A stretch of DNA of 64,000 nucleotides from Cupriavidus pauculus (lineage in GTDB: Bacteria; Pseudomonadota; Gammaproteobacteria; Burkholderiales; Burkholderiaceae): NCBI RefSeq assembly GCF_003854935.1, contig NZ_CP033970.1:496001-560000 (forward strand), read 5' to 3'. Of this stretch, positions 40,222 to 48,936 are shown one piece after another. How positions within the stretch are numbered: the first letter of the stretch is position 1; each line of letters starts with the position of its first letter. The notes below the pieces were generated by a model. It saw only the letters and a program-made list of their open reading frames with translations, searched no databases and was not told where the DNA came from. The position numbers and the translations under genes were made by a program.

Positions 40222-41202
40222 TCATTCTGCAGTAATGCTGGCGCGCTGCGCGGTGGCGCGCATCAGCGGCAGTTCCTTGTTGATCAGCGCCGACACGGCC
40301 GCGCCGTTGCCTTCCACCGGTTCGAAGCCGGCCTGCGTGAGCTGCTTGCGCGTGTCGGGATCGGCCATGACCTCGGCCAGCGCCTTTTCCAGCTTCTGCT
40401 TCACGTCGGCGGGCAGGCCGCGCGGCGCCACCAGCGCCAGCCACGTGTCGGCGTCGATGCCCGGGTAGCCGGCCTCGGCCGCGGTCGGCACGTCGGGCAG
40501 CAGCGTGGACCGCTTGGCGGTGGTCACCGCGATGGCCTTGACCTTGCCCGACTTCACCTGCGGAATGGCGGCGGCCACGGTGTCCACCGAGAACGGGATC
40601 TGGCCGCCGATCAGGTCGGTCATGGCCGGGGCGCTGCCCTTGTACGGCACGTGCAGCAGTTTCACGCCGGCCAGGTTGAACAGCATCTCGCCCGCGAACT
40701 GGGCCGTGGTGCCGGTGCCGAACGACCCGTATGAATACTTGCCCGGCTGCGCCTTGGCGGCGGCCACGAGCTGCTTGAGGTTGCTGACCGGCTGGTCCTT
40801 GTTGGCCAGCAGGATCAGGCCCGTGCGGCCGGCAAACCCGATCGGCTCGAAGCTCTTGACCGGGTCGTACGGCAGCTTGGCGTGGATGGCCGGGTTGACC
40901 GTGAACGTGGTGCCCGAGCTGGCCAGCAGCGTGTAGCCGTCCGGCGCGGCCTTGGCCACGAAGCTGGCCCCGACGATGGTGCCGGCGCCGGGCCGGTTGT
41001 CGATCACGACCGGCTGGCCCAGCTTGTCGCCAAGCTTCTTGCCCACCAGGCGCCCGATGACGTCGGTGGCACCGCCGGGCGGGAACGGGATGACAAGCTG
41101 GATCGGCTTGGTCGGAAAACCTTGCGCGCACGCCAGCGAGGCGCCGGCAGCCAGGACGCCGGCAACGACGGCGTGGGCGATGGGGAGGGACGATCGGTTC
41201 AT
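40222..41202 (-). CDS. Bug family tripartite tricarboxylate transporter receptor
   Basis: 326 residues from the ATG at 41202, which has GGAG seven bases upstream. The signal peptide ends SLACA-QG near residue 26. Mature-protein blocks: FPTKPIQLVIPFPPGGATDVIGR, split by family convention at PFPPGG; IDNRPGAGTIVGA; HVPYKGSAPAMTDLIGGQIPF; and a WLALVAPRGLP segment. The gene reads into the amidase gene after 25 bases, and is itself 37 bases downstream of dsdA. It is the third Bug gene within 10 kb, again without membrane components. Confidence 0.9.
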   Translation of the reverse strand: MNRSSLPIAHAVVAGVLAAGASLACAQGFPTKPIQLVIPFPPGGATDVIGRLVGKKLGDKLGQPVVIDNRPGAGTIVGASFVAKAAPDGYTLLASSGTTFTVNPAIHAKLPYDPVKSFEPIGFAGRTGLILLANKDQPVSNLKQLVAAAKAQPGKYSYGSFGTGTTAQFAGEMLFNLAGVKLLHVPYKGSAPAMTDLIGGQIPFSVDTVAAAIPQVKSGKVKAIAVTTAKRSTLLPDVPTAAEAGYPGIDADTWLALVAPRGLPADVKQKLEKALAEVMADPDTRKQLTQAGFEPVEGNGAAVSALINKELPLMRATAQRASITAE

Positions 41203-41239
41203 GGTGAAGCTCCGCAACGATGCAATCGAAAGGAAGAGG

Positions 41240-42592
41240 TCAGGCCGGCTGGGTGGCCGCCAGCGCCGCGCCGCGTTCGGCAAAGCGCGCGTATTCCTCG
41301 GGAGGAACGAACAGGCCGCCGGTGGTCCACACGAGGTGCGTGGCGCCGGGCATTGCGCTGTCCAGGTGGTGCTGCCGCAGGTAGGCGCGGCCGGCGTCTG
41401 TGCCGGTCAGCATGTGCGGGCCGCTGAAACCGGCCGCCGCAGACGGTTCGATGCGCAGGTCCTGGGTCTCGCGCACGCGGTGCAGGTCTGCAAACAGCGT
41501 GTCGTCGGCCACCGTGTAGACGCCGCCCAGCATCGGGCGCATGGCCTGGGCCGCCAGCTCCGATGCCTGCGGCACGGCCAGGCCATCGGCCTCGGTGCGG
41601 TTGGTCAGGCCGATGTCATAGACCGACGCGCCGGGTGCCACCATTTCGACGAGGAAGCACGGCGACTGGGTGGGCTCCGCGAAGAACGCGTGGACGTGCG
41701 GCCCGTAAAGCTGGCGCAGGCCGAACGCGATGCCGGCCGGCGCGCCGCCCACGCCACATGGCAGGTAGACGCACAGCGGGTGGGCGGCGTCGACCTGCAC
41801 GCCGGCGGCGGCCAACTGGTCGGCCAGATGCAGCGCCGCGGCGCTGTAGCCGAGCATCAGCGACAGCGAGCGCTCGTCGTCGACAAAGTAGGCGTACGGA
41901 TCGGCATCGGCCTCGCGCCGGCCGGCGGCCACGGCGGCGGCGTAATCGCCCGTGTGCTCCACCACCTGCACGCCGCGCTTGCGCAGGCGGTCCTTCTTCC
42001 ACGCCTTGGCATCGGACGACATGTGGACCGCCGCGCGGAAGCCCAGCGCCGATGCCATCACGCCGATGCTCAGGCCCAGGTTGCCCGTGGAGCCCACGGC
42101 CACCTGGTAGCGGCCGAACAGCGCGCGCGCCGGGGCATCGGCCAGGACGGCGTAGTCGGCGTCGAGCGTGACCAGCCCGTGTTCCAGCGCCAGCGACTCG
42201 GCAAATTCCAGTACCTCGTGGATGCCGCCACGTGCCTTGATCGACCCGGCCACGGGCAGGCTGTGGTCGGCCTTGATCCACAGCGCGCCGGCCGACGCCG
42301 GCAGGCCCAGCGCCTGCTGCATCGCCGGGGCAGGCAGCAGCGGCGACTCGATGCGCCCCGCGCTGTCCTGCAGTTCGGGGAACAGCCGCGCCAGCAGCGG
42401 CGCAAACCGTACGAAGCGGGCCTGGGCGGCGCGTACATCAGCTAGACTAATGGCACGCCCGTCCACCGACGTCTGTATCTCGGGCGCCGCACTGCGCGCC
42501 GGATTGGCCCAGAACACGGGCCGGCCAGCCTGCAGGTCGGCGAGCAGACTAGGGGTAAATGCCGATACGTCGGCGGTTACATCGCTTGACAT
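41240..42592 (-). CDS. dsdA: D-serine ammonia-lyase (D-serine dehydratase)
   Basis: 450 residues, the usual DsdA length. It is a PLP enzyme that turns D-serine into pyruvate and ammonia. The PLP lysine is Lys119 in [18 protein letters not shown] (read in two blocks), the phosphate-binding loop is [12 protein letters not shown], and the C-terminal regions include [17 protein letters not shown] and [12 protein letters not shown]. The gene is divergent from a LysR regulator gene, as in the Escherichia coli dsdA/dsdC pair, across 93 bases. The Bug receptor and amidase genes lie downstream on the same strand, so D-serine use may be linked with an amide uptake route. That link is inference. Confidence 0.93.
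   Translation of the reverse strand: MSSDVTADVSAFTPSLLADLQAGRPVFWANPARSAAPEIQTSVDGRAISLADVRAAQARFVRFAPLLARLFPELQDSAGRIESPLLPAPAMQQALGLPASAGALWIKADHSLPVAGSIKARGGIHEVLEFAESLALEHGLVTLDADYAVLADAPARALFGRYQVAVGSTGNLGLSIGVMASALGFRAAVHMSSDAKAWKKDRLRKRGVQVVEHTGDYAAAVAAGRREADADPYAYFVDDERSLSLMLGYSAAALHLADQLAAAGVQVDAAHPLCVYLPCGVGGAPAGIAFGLRQLYGPHVHAFFAEPTQSPCFLVEMVAPGASVYDIGLTNRTEADGLAVPQASELAAQAMRPMLGGVYTVADDTLFADLHRVRETQDLRIEPSAAAGFSGPHMLTGTDAGRAYLRQHHLDSAMPGATHLVWTTGGLFVPPEEYARFAERGAALAATQPA
42436..42453. promoter_or_regulatory. possible internal operator in dsdA
   Basis: CATCAGCTAGACTAATGG repeats the right half and general form of the palindrome at 42672-42688: both contain the identical ten bases GACTAATGGC. 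It lies about 140-155 bases inside dsdA. Some LysR systems use such an internal site. The match may also be chance. Confidence 0.35.
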
Positions 42593-42671
42593 GGCAACTC
42601 TGTCTTCGGAAGGGGTGATCCCATTCTTGTCCCATTACGCGGGTGTGACAAACCATTTGTACTGATCCAAG

Positions 42672-42688
42672 CATTAGTCTGACTAATG
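42672..42688. promoter_or_regulatory. operator overlapping the dsdC-like start codon
   Basis: CATTAGTCTGACTAATG is a perfect palindrome around a central T at 42680. It contains the LysR T-N11-A pattern. Its last three bases are the ATG of the LysR gene, and it is about 80 bases from the dsdA start. A bound regulator would directly hinder expression of its own gene. Confidence 0.6.
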
Positions 42689-43636
42689 GCCAACACGCTT
42701 TCTGCATCATTATTGGGATGGCTGCGCTGTTTTGAGGCGGCGGCGCGGCATTGCAACTTCACCCAGGCCGCCGCCGAGCTTTGCGTGACCCAGGGCGCGG
42801 TCAGCCAGCAGGTCAAGCAGCTGGAACAATGGCTGGACCGGCCGCTGTTCCTGCGCACGCCCCGCGCGCTGGTGCTGACGCCCGAGGGCGAGCGGCTGCG
42901 CTTTGTGCTGCGCGAGTCGTTCCAGGCCATCGAAGGCACGCTCACGCAACTGCGCCGGCCGCGCGAGAAGCAGCCCATCGCACTGTCGTGCTCGCCGTCG
43001 TTCGCCATGGTCTGGCTTACGCCACGGCTGGGCGGCTTCTTCCGGCAGCATCCCGACATCGGGCTGCGCGTCTATGGCGAATTCCACGCGCTGGACCGCT
43101 CGCGGATGATGCGCGACGGCACCGAGGCGGCCGTGCGTTTCGACCCCGGCGGCTATCCCGACCTGAAGGCGCACCGCTTTCTCGACGAATGGCTGATCCC
43201 GGTCGCCAGCCCGGCCTATCTGGCCGCGCACCCCGAACTGCGCACGCCGGACGGCCTGCGCGGCGCCATGCTGCTGCATGACGTGACGCCATGGGACGGC
43301 GCCGGCGAGTTCGAGGAATGGCAGGGCTGGCTGCGCCATGCGGGCGTGGACCTGCCCGACGCGGCCGAGGGACAGCGCTTCAACCTGTCGCAACTGGCCA
43401 TCAATGCCGCCCTGGCCGGCCAGGGCGTGGCGATGGGCCGCTCCGCGCTGATCCTGGAAGACCTGGAATCGGGCCGGCTGGTGGACCTGTGGGGCATCCA
43501 CGCGCCGAGCGTGGCCGCCTACCACTTTGTCTGCGCGCACGGGCAGACCGCGCAGGTGGCCGAGGTGGAAGCATGGCTCGTGGCCGAGGGCGCGGCCTTC
43601 GACGCCGCCCGCCGGCGCGTGCTGCAGACCGGCTAG
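42686..43636 (+). CDS. dsdC: LysR family regulator of dsdA (DsdC/GcvA-like)
   Basis: 316 residues. The helix-turn-helix reads LLGWLRCFEAAARHCNFTQAAAELCVTQ with GAVSQQVKQLEQWLDRPLFLR, wording typical of the DsdC/GcvA branch. The effector domain begins IALSCSPSFAMVWLTPRL and includes AINAALAGQGVAMGRSALI. Divergent placement against dsdA makes it the likely D-serine-responsive activator. The start codon lies inside the palindrome at 42672-42688. The gene symbol rests mainly on context, so it is less certain than the family. Confidence 0.78.
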   Translation: MANTLSASLLGWLRCFEAAARHCNFTQAAAELCVTQGAVSQQVKQLEQWLDRPLFLRTPRALVLTPEGERLRFVLRESFQAIEGTLTQLRRPREKQPIALSCSPSFAMVWLTPRLGGFFRQHPDIGLRVYGEFHALDRSRMMRDGTEAAVRFDPGGYPDLKAHRFLDEWLIPVASPAYLAAHPELRTPDGLRGAMLLHDVTPWDGAGEFEEWQGWLRHAGVDLPDAAEGQRFNLSQLAINAALAGQGVAMGRSALILEDLESGRLVDLWGIHAPSVAAYHFVCAHGQTAQVAEVEAWLVAEGAAFDAARRRVLQTG

Positions 43637-43637
43637 C

Positions 43638-44855
43638 CTAGCCCGGCTGTGTGTCGATGATGATTTCCGATTCCAGCGTGCGATGGACCGGGCATTTGTC
43701 GGCGATGGCCATCAGCGACGCCCGCTGCTCGGCGGTCAGCTCGCCCCGGATCGCAATGCGCCGCTCGATCCGGTCGACTTTGCCGACCTTGGTCTCGCAA
43801 GTGGCGCAATCCTCGGCGTGGACCTTCTCGTGGCGCAACTGCACGGCCACGTGCTCCAGCGGCAGCGCCTTGCGTTCCGCGTACATCCGCAGCGTCATCG
43901 ACGTACACGCGCCCAGCGCCGCCAGCAGCCATTCGTACGGATTCGGCCCGGCATCGTCGCCGCCGAGCGTCGCGGGCTCGTCGGCCACGAGTTCGTGGCG
44001 CCCCACGCGCACGGTCTGCTGGTAGCGGCCCCGGTGGCGCTCGGCCACCACGACCACGCCCGGCTCCGGAATCTCGGCCTGCACGTCCTCGGCCAGCGTC
44101 GGCAGGTAGTGCTGCGACCACGCGGCAATCATGCTCGCGGCATAGGCGGCGGCCGCGCGGTTCTGCAGCAGGTGGTCGGCCCCGTCCAGCGACACGAAGC
44201 TCTTGGGCTGCGCGGCGGCCGCAAAGATCGCGCTGCCGTTCTCGGGCTCCACCGTATCGTCGATGGGCGATTGCAGCACCAGCAGCGGCTTGCCAAGCCG
44301 GGCCACCTCGTCCAGCAGCGCGTGGCCCGACAGGTCGTCGAGGAACTGCCGCGCGATGCGGAACGGCCGGCCCGCCAGCGTCACCTCCAGCTCGCCGGCT
44401 TCGCGGATGCGCGCGACGTTGTCGCCAAGCAGCCCGAGCACATGGGACGGCTCGCCGGGCGCCGCAATCGTGGCCACCGCCCGCACCTCGGGCAGCCGCC
44501 GCGCCACGCCCAGCACGGCGGCGCCGCCCAGGCTATGGCCGACCAGCAGCGCCGGGGCCTGCCCGCGCGCGCGCATGAACTGCGCCACGGCCTCCAGGTC
44601 GGCCAGGTTCGACGAGAAGTTGGTGCTGGCGAAATCGCCCTCGCTGGCGCCGATGCCGGTGAAGTCGAAACGCAGCACGGCAATGCCCTGCGCGGTCAGC
44701 GCCCGCGCGATGCGCGACGCGGCCAGGCTGTCCTTGCCGCAGGTGAAGCAGTGCGCGAACAGCGCGTGCGCGCGCACGGGGCCGTCCGGCCATTCCATCC
44801 GCCCGGCCAGCGTGCCGCCCTGGCTGCCGGGAATTTCGATCTTTTCCACGCTCAT
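43638..44855 (-). CDS. alpha/beta hydrolase-OsmC fusion protein
   Basis: 405 residues in two parts. Residues 1-255 are an alpha/beta hydrolase with FAHCFTCGKDSLAA, nucleophile Ser108 in VGHSLGG, an acid in LQSPIDDTVEPENG and base in DGADHLL. Residues about 265-405 are an OsmC/Ohr-type domain with NPYEWLLAALGACTSMTLRMYA and DKCPVHRTLE, which hold the two cysteines used for peroxide reduction. The architecture is known in databases as a bifunctional hydrolase/OsmC family; a concrete substrate is not established. It may de-esterify and reduce organic peroxides. It converges on the dsdC-like gene with one base between stops and stands 74 bases downstream of the HD-GYP gene. Confidence 0.88.
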   Translation of the reverse strand: MSVEKIEIPGSQGGTLAGRMEWPDGPVRAHALFAHCFTCGKDSLAASRIARALTAQGIAVLRFDFTGIGASEGDFASTNFSSNLADLEAVAQFMRARGQAPALLVGHSLGGAAVLGVARRLPEVRAVATIAAPGEPSHVLGLLGDNVARIREAGELEVTLAGRPFRIARQFLDDLSGHALLDEVARLGKPLLVLQSPIDDTVEPENGSAIFAAAAQPKSFVSLDGADHLLQNRAAAAYAASMIAAWSQHYLPTLAEDVQAEIPEPGVVVVAERHRGRYQQTVRVGRHELVADEPATLGGDDAGPNPYEWLLAALGACTSMTLRMYAERKALPLEHVAVQLRHEKVHAEDCATCETKVGKVDRIERRIAIRGELTAEQRASLMAIADKCPVHRTLESEIIIDTQPG

Positions 44856-44929
44856 GGTCGCCCCTGTGATGCCGCGTCTCGAACCTCCCCAGCATAGTCC
44901 ACGCGGCCCCGCGCGTCAGGCGGCGTCGA

Positions 44930-47860
44930 TCAGGCGTCGTCGATCAGCGCCGGGTCCATGTAGCGCGCGGCATAGGTCCGGTGGATGCCCGCGCCCAGGA
45001 ACAGGTCGAACAGTTCGGCGTCGATATGCTGCTGGTCGCGCAGCCGCGTCATGATGGCGATGGCCTCCGACAGCGTCTTGGCCTTCTTGTACGGCCGGTC
45101 GGCCGCCGTCAGCGCCTCGAAGATGTCGGCGATGCCCATCATCCGTGCCAGCGGGCTCATCTGGTCGCGCGTCAGCCCGCGCGGGTAGCCGGTGCCGTCC
45201 ATGCGCTCGTGGTGCCCGCCCGCAATCTCCGGCACCTCGCGCAGGTGCTTGGGAAACGGCAGCTTCGACAGCATGATCTGCGTCTGCACGATGTGGTCCT
45301 CGATCTTGAACCGTTCCTCCGGCGTCAGCGTGCCGCGCGCCACCGTCAGGTTGTGCAGCTCGCCGCGGTCGTACAGGTGCGGCGGCATGGTCAGCCGGAA
45401 GCCCCACGGGTTGTCCGCGGCGATGCGGTCGCGCGGCCCGCGCTCAATGATGTGCTCGGGCCGGTCCGCCAGCAGCGGCTCGTCCGCCGGCAGTGGCGCG
45501 GCGGGCCGGTCGCGCCGGCGCGCCAGTTCCTCCTGCGATATGCCGAGCCGGTCGTCCAGCGTGCGCCGCCAGGTGCGCGCGCCAATCTCGCGCAGGCGCG
45601 CCTGGTCCGCCGCGTCCATCTGCTCGCCGCCAATGTTGCAGGCCGCCACGAACGCAAAGTCGTCGTCCAGCCCGCGCAGCGCCGCGTCACGGCGCGTCCG
45701 GGCCTGCGCCGGGTCCTCGCCATTGGCCACGGCCTCCAGGCAGGCAATCTCCGCGTCGCGCTTCAGCACCTCGAAGCGCATGCGCACCTCGTGGATGCGG
45801 TCGTAGCGGGCCTCAAGCTTGGTGGCCTTGTCGATGACGTCGTCGGGCGTGGTGACCTTGCCGCAGTCGTGCAGCCACGCCGCCACATGCAGCGCCTCCC
45901 ACTGCGCCTCGGTTAGCTGGAACGACCGGTACGGGCCGTCCGTCGCGTCGCAGGCGGCCCGGGCCAGCATCTTGGTCAGCTCGGGCACGCGCGCGCAGTG
46001 GCTGCCCGTGTGCGGGCTGCGGGCGTCGATGGCGCCGGCCAGCAGGCGGATGAACGCGTCGAACAGGTCGCGCTGGGCCGTGGTCAGCTCGCCGACCTCG
46101 ATCGCGCCGGCCGACAGGCTCGCCATCGTGCTGACAAACGCCAGCTGGGCCGCCTCCATCGGCGTGTCGCGCAGCACCAGCACCACGCCCAGCAGCGCCT
46201 GCTGGCGGTTGATCAGCGGGATCACGGCGCCGTGCATCGGCACCGGCTCGCCCAGCACGTCCAGCCGGGCGCCGCGCACGTCCTGGCTGCCCAGATGGCC
46301 GGCCAGCGCCCGGCCCTCGCGCACGGCCGAGCGTGCCAGCGGCAGCGCATCGCGGGGCAGCGGCTCGCCCATCTGCGCGGTCACGTCCTGGCCCTGCCGG
46401 TCAAAGCCGACCACGGGCCGCAGGCCGTCCCCCGGCTCCGCCAGGTACAGCGCGCCGGCCTGGCCGCCGGCGGCGCGCAGTGTCTCGCGCAGCAGCAGCG
46501 GCAGCAGCGTCTCCAGCCGATGCTCGGCCGAAACCGCCTGCGTGACATGGAGCATGCGCTGGATCGTGGCCCGCATCTCGTCCATCGTGCCGGCCAGCGC
46601 GTTGACCTCGGTAATGCGCGAGCGGACCGAAACCGGGCGGACGAAATCGAAGCGGCGCACCGCGTCGGCCTCGGTGGCCAGCGACGCCAGCGGCCGCGAG
46701 ACGCTGCGCGCCACCAGCCAGACCAGCGGCAGCGCCAGCAACAGCACCAGCCCCGTCACGGCCATGCCGAGTGCCGCCTGCCGCCGGGGCTCGTGCAGCA
46801 GTTCCGACTGCGGGATGGCCGACACCAGCACCAGCGAGTCGCTGGCGCCCGGGTTCAGCCGGTCGATCGACGTGTACCAGTCCTCGTCATCGGCATGCTC
46901 CAGCCCGATGCTTTCGGGGCCGCCGGACGGGCCAGCGGATGGCCCGGCGGCCGGCGGCCGCGACACCGTGCTCGCCGCCAGCCGCGTCAGCACCGCCAGC
47001 CCGTAGTCCTGCGGATTGCCGAGCGGATGGGCCTCCATGGTGTCGGGCGCCGAGGCGGAATCGGGCGGGCGGCGATTGATCGCCACGAGCCGGCCCTGCG
47101 GGTCCAGCAACGCCAGCACCGCGCGCGGCGTCACGGTCTCGTGGTTCAGCAACTGGCCCAGCGCATCGAGCCGGAAATCGCCGCCCACCACGGCCCGGCG
47201 CGATCCGGTGGGCAGGGCCAGCGTGGCGCCGGACTCGCGGTCCGAATAGAACAGGTAGGGGTCCGTGCGCACGAGCGCGCCAGACGCCATCGCCTGCCGG
47301 TACCACGGGCGCTGGCGCGGGTCGAAGCGCGTGGCCAGGTCCGGCGCCGGCGCCTCGCCGGTCACGCGCAGGTCGGCGTCGAGGTAGAAGTAGCGGCCGC
47401 GCGGCGCGCCGGCCTCGCGGTCCACGCTCTGGATCAGGAAGGCGGTATGGCCCGGGGCGCCGTAGGTGGCCCGCTCGCGGTCGTCACGGACCGGCCGCAC
47501 GAAGAAGAAGCTGCCATCCTCGTAGCCGATGTACAGCGACTGCAGCACCGGCGACGTCTCCAGCGCGTCGCGCACCAGCGCCACGCGCGCCATGCGCTGC
47601 GCGACGGTGGGCGCATCGGCCAGCGCGCTGTGGCTGACCAGCTTGACGGCCATCTGGGCCGGCCGCATCAGGTTGTCCACTTCCTCCAGCGTCTCGCGGC
47701 TGATCCGCTGCGTGGTGTCGGCCACCGAGCGTTCCAGCGTCGCCTTGGTCATCGTGTACTGGATGCCGGAGATCAGCGCGCCCAGCAGCAGCACCAGCGA
47801 GGCGAACCATAGCCAGACATGGAGATGGAGCGGCATGCTCCTGCGCACTGCGGTTGCCAT
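44930..47860 (-). CDS. membrane-bound HD-GYP phosphodiesterase with Cache-like, HAMP and GAF-like domains
   Basis: 976 residues from the ATG at 47860, which has GGGAGG five bases upstream; an ATG at 47887 lacks such a site. Layout: membrane helix near 15-38, a large periplasmic sensor (about 40-370) with a double-Cache-like pattern including FDPRQRPWYRQA, a second helix near 375-395, HAMP, a GAF-like region (about 470-610), then the HD-GYP domain. Catalytic residues are present: WLHDCGKV with His664-Asp665, and HHERMDGTGYP at 883-893. It should hydrolyse cyclic di-GMP. About 219 residues separate the two motifs, against roughly 60-70 in classical members, because of a charged insertion of around 150 residues. 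No operon partner is evident. Confidence 0.88.
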   Translation of the reverse strand: MATAVRRSMPLHLHVWLWFASLVLLLGALISGIQYTMTKATLERSVADTTQRISRETLEEVDNLMRPAQMAVKLVSHSALADAPTVAQRMARVALVRDALETSPVLQSLYIGYEDGSFFFVRPVRDDRERATYGAPGHTAFLIQSVDREAGAPRGRYFYLDADLRVTGEAPAPDLATRFDPRQRPWYRQAMASGALVRTDPYLFYSDRESGATLALPTGSRRAVVGGDFRLDALGQLLNHETVTPRAVLALLDPQGRLVAINRRPPDSASAPDTMEAHPLGNPQDYGLAVLTRLAASTVSRPPAAGPSAGPSGGPESIGLEHADDEDWYTSIDRLNPGASDSLVLVSAIPQSELLHEPRRQAALGMAVTGLVLLLALPLVWLVARSVSRPLASLATEADAVRRFDFVRPVSVRSRITEVNALAGTMDEMRATIQRMLHVTQAVSAEHRLETLLPLLLRETLRAAGGQAGALYLAEPGDGLRPVVGFDRQGQDVTAQMGEPLPRDALPLARSAVREGRALAGHLGSQDVRGARLDVLGEPVPMHGAVIPLINRQQALLGVVLVLRDTPMEAAQLAFVSTMASLSAGAIEVGELTTAQRDLFDAFIRLLAGAIDARSPHTGSHCARVPELTKMLARAACDATDGPYRSFQLTEAQWEALHVAAWLHDCGKVTTPDDVIDKATKLEARYDRIHEVRMRFEVLKRDAEIACLEAVANGEDPAQARTRRDAALRGLDDDFAFVAACNIGGEQMDAADQARLREIGARTWRRTLDDRLGISQEELARRRDRPAAPLPADEPLLADRPEHIIERGPRDRIAADNPWGFRLTMPPHLYDRGELHNLTVARGTLTPEERFKIEDHIVQTQIMLSKLPFPKHLREVPEIAGGHHERMDGTGYPRGLTRDQMSPLARMMGIADIFEALTAADRPYKKAKTLSEAIAIMTRLRDQQHIDAELFDLFLGAGIHRTYAARYMDPALIDDA

Positions 47861-47898
47861 ACAGCCCTCCCGGTCGGGGTGCTTCATGAAACGACAGT

Positions 47899-48822
47899 TC
47901 AGCGTCCATCGAACCTGCGCGCAAGGCCCCGATTCTCAAAAGCGTCGACGACGAAGTCGATGAACACGCGCGTCTTGGGCGGCAGGAGCTTGCGGTTGGG
48001 ATAGTAGAGCGTGAGCGGGCCGTTGTCTGCACACCAGCCCGGCAGCAGCCGCACCAGCGCCCCGGTTTCCAGCCACGGCGCCGCGTGGGGCATCGGCAGC
48101 AGCGCCACGCCCAGCCCCTGCATGGCGGCGTGGGCCATGGCCTCGGGGTCGTCGAAGATCAGCCGCGTGCGCGGTTCGGCCAGCGCGTCCTCGCCCACCT
48201 GGTTGCGCAGGCTGTAGGCCCGCAGGCGGCCGGTGGACGCGGACCGGCGGGCGATGCCGTCGAACGCGGCCAGGTCGGACGGGTGGCGCGGCAGCGGCCG
48301 GCCGCGCAGGTACGACGGCGCGGCCGTGGCGACGATGTGAGTGCGTGCCAACTGGCGCGCCACCACGCCCTCGGTCAGTTCGATGCCGCCACCGATGGCG
48401 GCATCGAAGCCGCCGGCGATCAGGTCGACCGTGCGGTTGTCGAAGTGCCAGTCCGGGACGATGGCCGGGTAGCGCGCCAGGAAGTCGCCCAGCAGCGGCA
48501 CCAGGTATTCGCGGCCGAACGCCACGCCCATGCTCACCCGCAGCACGCCGGCCGGCTTGCCGTCGTCCTGCGCGGCGCTGGCAAACGCGTCGCGCAGTGT
48601 CGAATACGGGTCGGCCACCTGCCGCAGGAACTGCTCGCCGCCCAGCGTCAGCGTGAGCTTGCGCGTGCTGCGCTGGAACAGGCGCAGCCCCAGGTGCTGC
48701 TCCAGCCGGGCCACGTTCTTGCTGACGGCGGCCGGGGTCAGGCCCAGGCGCCGGGCGGCGGCCGAAAAGCTGCCTGTCTCGGCGCTCTGGACAAACGATT
48801 CAAGCAGGTTCAGGGCTTCCAT
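47899..48822 (-). CDS. LysR family transcriptional regulator
   Basis: 307 residues from the ATG at 48822. The DNA-binding part reads MEALNLLESFVQSAETGSFSAAARRLGLTPAAVSKNVARLEQHLGLRLFQRSTRKLTLT in continuous family form, of which the LTPAAVSKNVARLEQ recognition helix is key. It resembles the CrgA/AaeR-like branch that often controls dehydrogenases. The effector domain includes FDAAIGGGIE and AMAHAAMQGLGVALLP. It is divergent from the short-chain dehydrogenase gene across 114 bases; TATACCAATGGTTGA near 48835-48849 is a possible LysR box. The likely target is that dehydrogenase. Confidence 0.9.
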   Translation of the reverse strand: MEALNLLESFVQSAETGSFSAAARRLGLTPAAVSKNVARLEQHLGLRLFQRSTRKLTLTLGGEQFLRQVADPYSTLRDAFASAAQDDGKPAGVLRVSMGVAFGREYLVPLLGDFLARYPAIVPDWHFDNRTVDLIAGGFDAAIGGGIELTEGVVARQLARTHIVATAAPSYLRGRPLPRHPSDLAAFDGIARRSASTGRLRAYSLRNQVGEDALAEPRTRLIFDDPEAMAHAAMQGLGVALLPMPHAAPWLETGALVRLLPGWCADNGPLTLYYPNRKLLPPKTRVFIDFVVDAFENRGLARRFDGR

Positions 48823-48936
48823 GGCGCCGCATCTTATACCAATGGTTGAAGAAGTTGATCCGGATTTCCGCCTACCGGCAACGGAGTGCGCCGCCCATAC
48901 TCGGTTCACCTTCACTGACACCCCAAGGAGCCGATC

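Noticed and set aside
38667-41202. GatA of a tRNA amidotransferase
   Set aside because: The amidase has no gatB or gatC neighbour and lies in a catabolic context with a Bug receptor, so a hydrolytic amidase is favoured.
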